Shown: in pieces, positions 61,892 through 64,000 of the stretch | How the letters are laid out: every line of letters begins with the position of its first letter | How positions within the stretch are numbered: the first letter of the stretch is position 1 | Assembly: GCF_963662255.1 (NCBI RefSeq) | Contig: NC_085046.1 | Location: 137,779,762 to 137,843,761 of the forward strand | Direction: 5' to 3' | DNA from: Cinclus cinclus | Lineage: Eukaryota > Chordata > Aves > Passeriformes > Cinclidae | DNA length: 64,000 nt | Notes under the pieces: model-generated | What the model was told of the DNA's origin: nothing | Databases searched by the model: none | Seen by the model: only the letters and a program-made list of their open reading frames with translations | Program-made: the position numbers and the translations under genes

Positions 61892-63506
61892 CAACAAAAA
61901 GAAAAAACAAATCAGGGAGGGAGGATCAGAATCTCAAATCTGACATGCTCAGCAAGTTACTGGTTGGCATGGTAGTGACGCCAGCAGTACTAGGAAAGAA
62001 GCTTTCTCTCACAGTTACTCTTGGCTTTACTGGGAAGATTATTAAAACATTTTCATTTTAAAATATTTGGCAGAGACTTCTGCATAAGTTGAGAGGACAT
62101 TTCTGCCCAGATCGCTTCAGATCAGACAGACAAAAGAGTTTAAAAGGACAAACCAAGCAAAACCCCATTGACTTTCTTCATGGCTACTGAAAAGGGTCTT
62201 GAAAGAACTTGTCTTGTGAGCGAGAGGGACACCAAGAAGTACTCCTTGGCCCTAGACAGGTAACACAACTCTTTGTTTCCTTCACTGACATTTCTGTGTC
62301 AGATCAGTATGAGATCACCAATCTGCCAACTGGCTGCAGGAGTCAAAGTCTGAAGAGTTTCACCATGCATACATTTTATTGCTTTCAAAATGTTTTGTTC
62401 AACTTTTTCTTTCCCAAACTTTCTTATTAGATATTTGAAGCATTGACTAGACAACAGTCTGATGTGTCTGTGTCTGTGATGGATTGAACCAATCTACTGT
62501 TGAAGCAAGTGTCTATTGCTATGTATTTTATAAGCTTAGTAGATTTATTGTAGGATGCAAAACCTCATGGATTATGCTGCAATTTTAGGCTGAATTATAA
62601 TTGTGCTATTGACACAATGTTTGACTCAAGGCTCCTTCATGCCTGAATGTCTAAATTATCCATTTCATTTGAAAGAAAGGCGGTGCTTTATTCTTGTGGA
62701 TAGTCTGTTGAGCTTAGAGTTCCTGTGAGTAAATACTTGCTTAAGTGAGGAAAGATCCTCTGAAAACATGAAATACTGTAGATGGGGTTAAAAAATTAGC
62801 AGAAGTGTCTATCACAAAACAGTTTTGCAGTTTAACTTTTTCATTCTTCCTCTTGACTCAGACTAGCAAGTATTTTTAAAAGAAAATAGCTGCTCAGTTA
62901 CAGCTTAGCACCTCTTGACATTTCCATTATCTCACTGGTTTTCAGGTTATTTATTGCTTGGCTCTCTTAAAACATGTGGGACAGAAACTTGGCATAAACA
63001 CTGTCAGTTCAAATGGAAATCTGTCTCTTCATGTTCTTATACTGGGGTCAGTGCCATCATATTTTAGTAGTTTGAATGTCTGGGTTATTATTTAAATATT
63101 ATTACATGGCTCCATAAATATAGATGACACTGTCCAAAATTACTTCTGTGATAATATTTATATTTCAAAAATATCTCATATGATTCTACAGTTCATTTTA
63201 GTTATTGAAGACACTTAGTGTTTTTTTGAGAGTTTGGAATTTTGTGGGCACAGCTTCAGTGCTTGAGGTCCTTTTGCCCCTTGCAACCTCTGGACACAAA
63301 GACAACTCTGGGCAAACCCATTATATAGTCCCCTGAGACAGGGACAGTTGTTAGGCATCTTTGTGAGGAAGCATTTTTTCCCTGGATCACTGGTAGGCAG
63401 AAGGGTAGGATGCACACTGAGGGCAAGAATCCCTGGAAGCTGATCCTCCCATCTGAGAGCTGACACACCTTCTGGAGTCAGTTTTTTACTGATAATTATT
63501 TCTCAG

Positions 63507-63530
63507 TTTAGGATTGAATTTAGGATTGAA
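63507..63530. repeat. Tandem duplication of TTTAGGATTGAA
   Basis: Two exact head-to-tail 12-bp copies (63507-63518 and 63519-63530). Confidence 0.88.
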
Positions 63531-64000
63531 TTGCTGCAGCAATTGAAATTGTTGGGATGATCCTGCAGCTACATACAATAGCCCCTGAGCTGGAGGGCTG
63601 GTCCCAGGAGGGCTCTACAGTGGTGGTCCTGAGGTGGCTAAATGATGGAGGTGGTAGCATAGCTCCTCCAAAATGAAGACTTGTCATCCAGCCATGTGAC
63701 TTTTGTGCTGCAGCTCTATTTTGCTTTTTCTGCCAGATGAAATTTGATTAACTGCACAATATAATTACCCTGTTCCAGAATAACCAGAAATGGGGGCTGA
63801 GAGCCAGAGTCTCCCTCCTGTTGGAAAGAGCTGGTAGCACAGCCCTTGCCCTGCTTCCCATTGCACCCAACAGCTTGGGGTGCCAGCCCATGAGCCACAG
63901 CCAGCCCATGAGGGGATGCAGCCCTCTGGGCCTGGGCTCACAGAGCAGCTGCCTTAAGCCAATAGTAGCAATAAGCTCATATTAGCCTTTGGTATAAATT

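Larger units (their letters stand above)
55641..64000. other. Unique non-coding stretch to the window end
   Basis: About 8.4 kb without a recognised gene or interspersed repeat. The largest frame (61008-61532, minus strand, 174 codons) has no recognisable domain. Noted features are an isolated TATAAAAGG at 56587-56595, a splice-acceptor-like tract plus A20 run at 61.73-61.89 kb, and a 12-bp tandem duplication at 63507-63530. Confidence 0.5.

Noticed and set aside
1..64000. CRISPR arrays, operons, prophage or bacterial insertion sequences
   Set aside because: No spaced direct repeats, dense coding or bacterial signals occur. The repeat content is that of a vertebrate genome.

Overview
This is a vertebrate, almost certainly avian, non-coding window. 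The sequence is AT-leaning and has no long open reading frame except inside a simple repeat. Its interspersed repeats are mostly 5'-truncated CR1 LINEs, and most of these end at the CR1-style 3' terminus (variants of ATTCTATGATTCT). That CR1 content points to a bird or, less likely, another sauropsid. No complete protein-coding gene, rRNA, tRNA or CRISPR array can be supported. Most of the window reads as intergenic or intronic DNA.

Layout. Bases 1-12.2 kb are mostly unique. They hold a probable antisense LTR with its own TATA box (about 4.43-5.11 kb) and a striking near-perfect 27-bp inverted repeat at 9895-9960. At 12.2-21 kb lie an old MIR-like SINE, a TTTGG microsatellite, two short CR1 tails, and two large CR1 copies (17.7-19.1 and 19.7-20.8 kb) that carry broken reverse-transcriptase/ORF2 remains. 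At 21-29.5 kb are a CpG-rich patch with a palindromic kappaB-like site (25.2-25.4 kb), the only clear CpG island (about 27.66-28.26 kb, the best promoter candidate), an antisense CR1 directly beside it, and an L2-like tail. At 29.5-41.4 kb are two more CR1 tails in otherwise unique DNA. At 41,456-42,150 is a 695-bp polypyrimidine pentanucleotide array with an internal 15-bp higher-order repeat. At 42-64 kb are a possible eroded retroviral relic (43.5-44.1 kb, weak), one young-looking CR1, and two ancient CR1 copies in opposite orientations. One of these still shows an F-S-D-D reverse-transcriptase core. Poly-T/ATT and poly-A tracts and a long unique stretch follow.

Nothing here forms a multi-gene system. 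The observations most worth a second look are the 9.9 kb hairpin, the CpG island as an unassigned promoter, and the structured TTTCC/TTCCC/ACACC array. All element names rest on remembered family features, not on a database search. Boundaries of diverged repeats are approximate.
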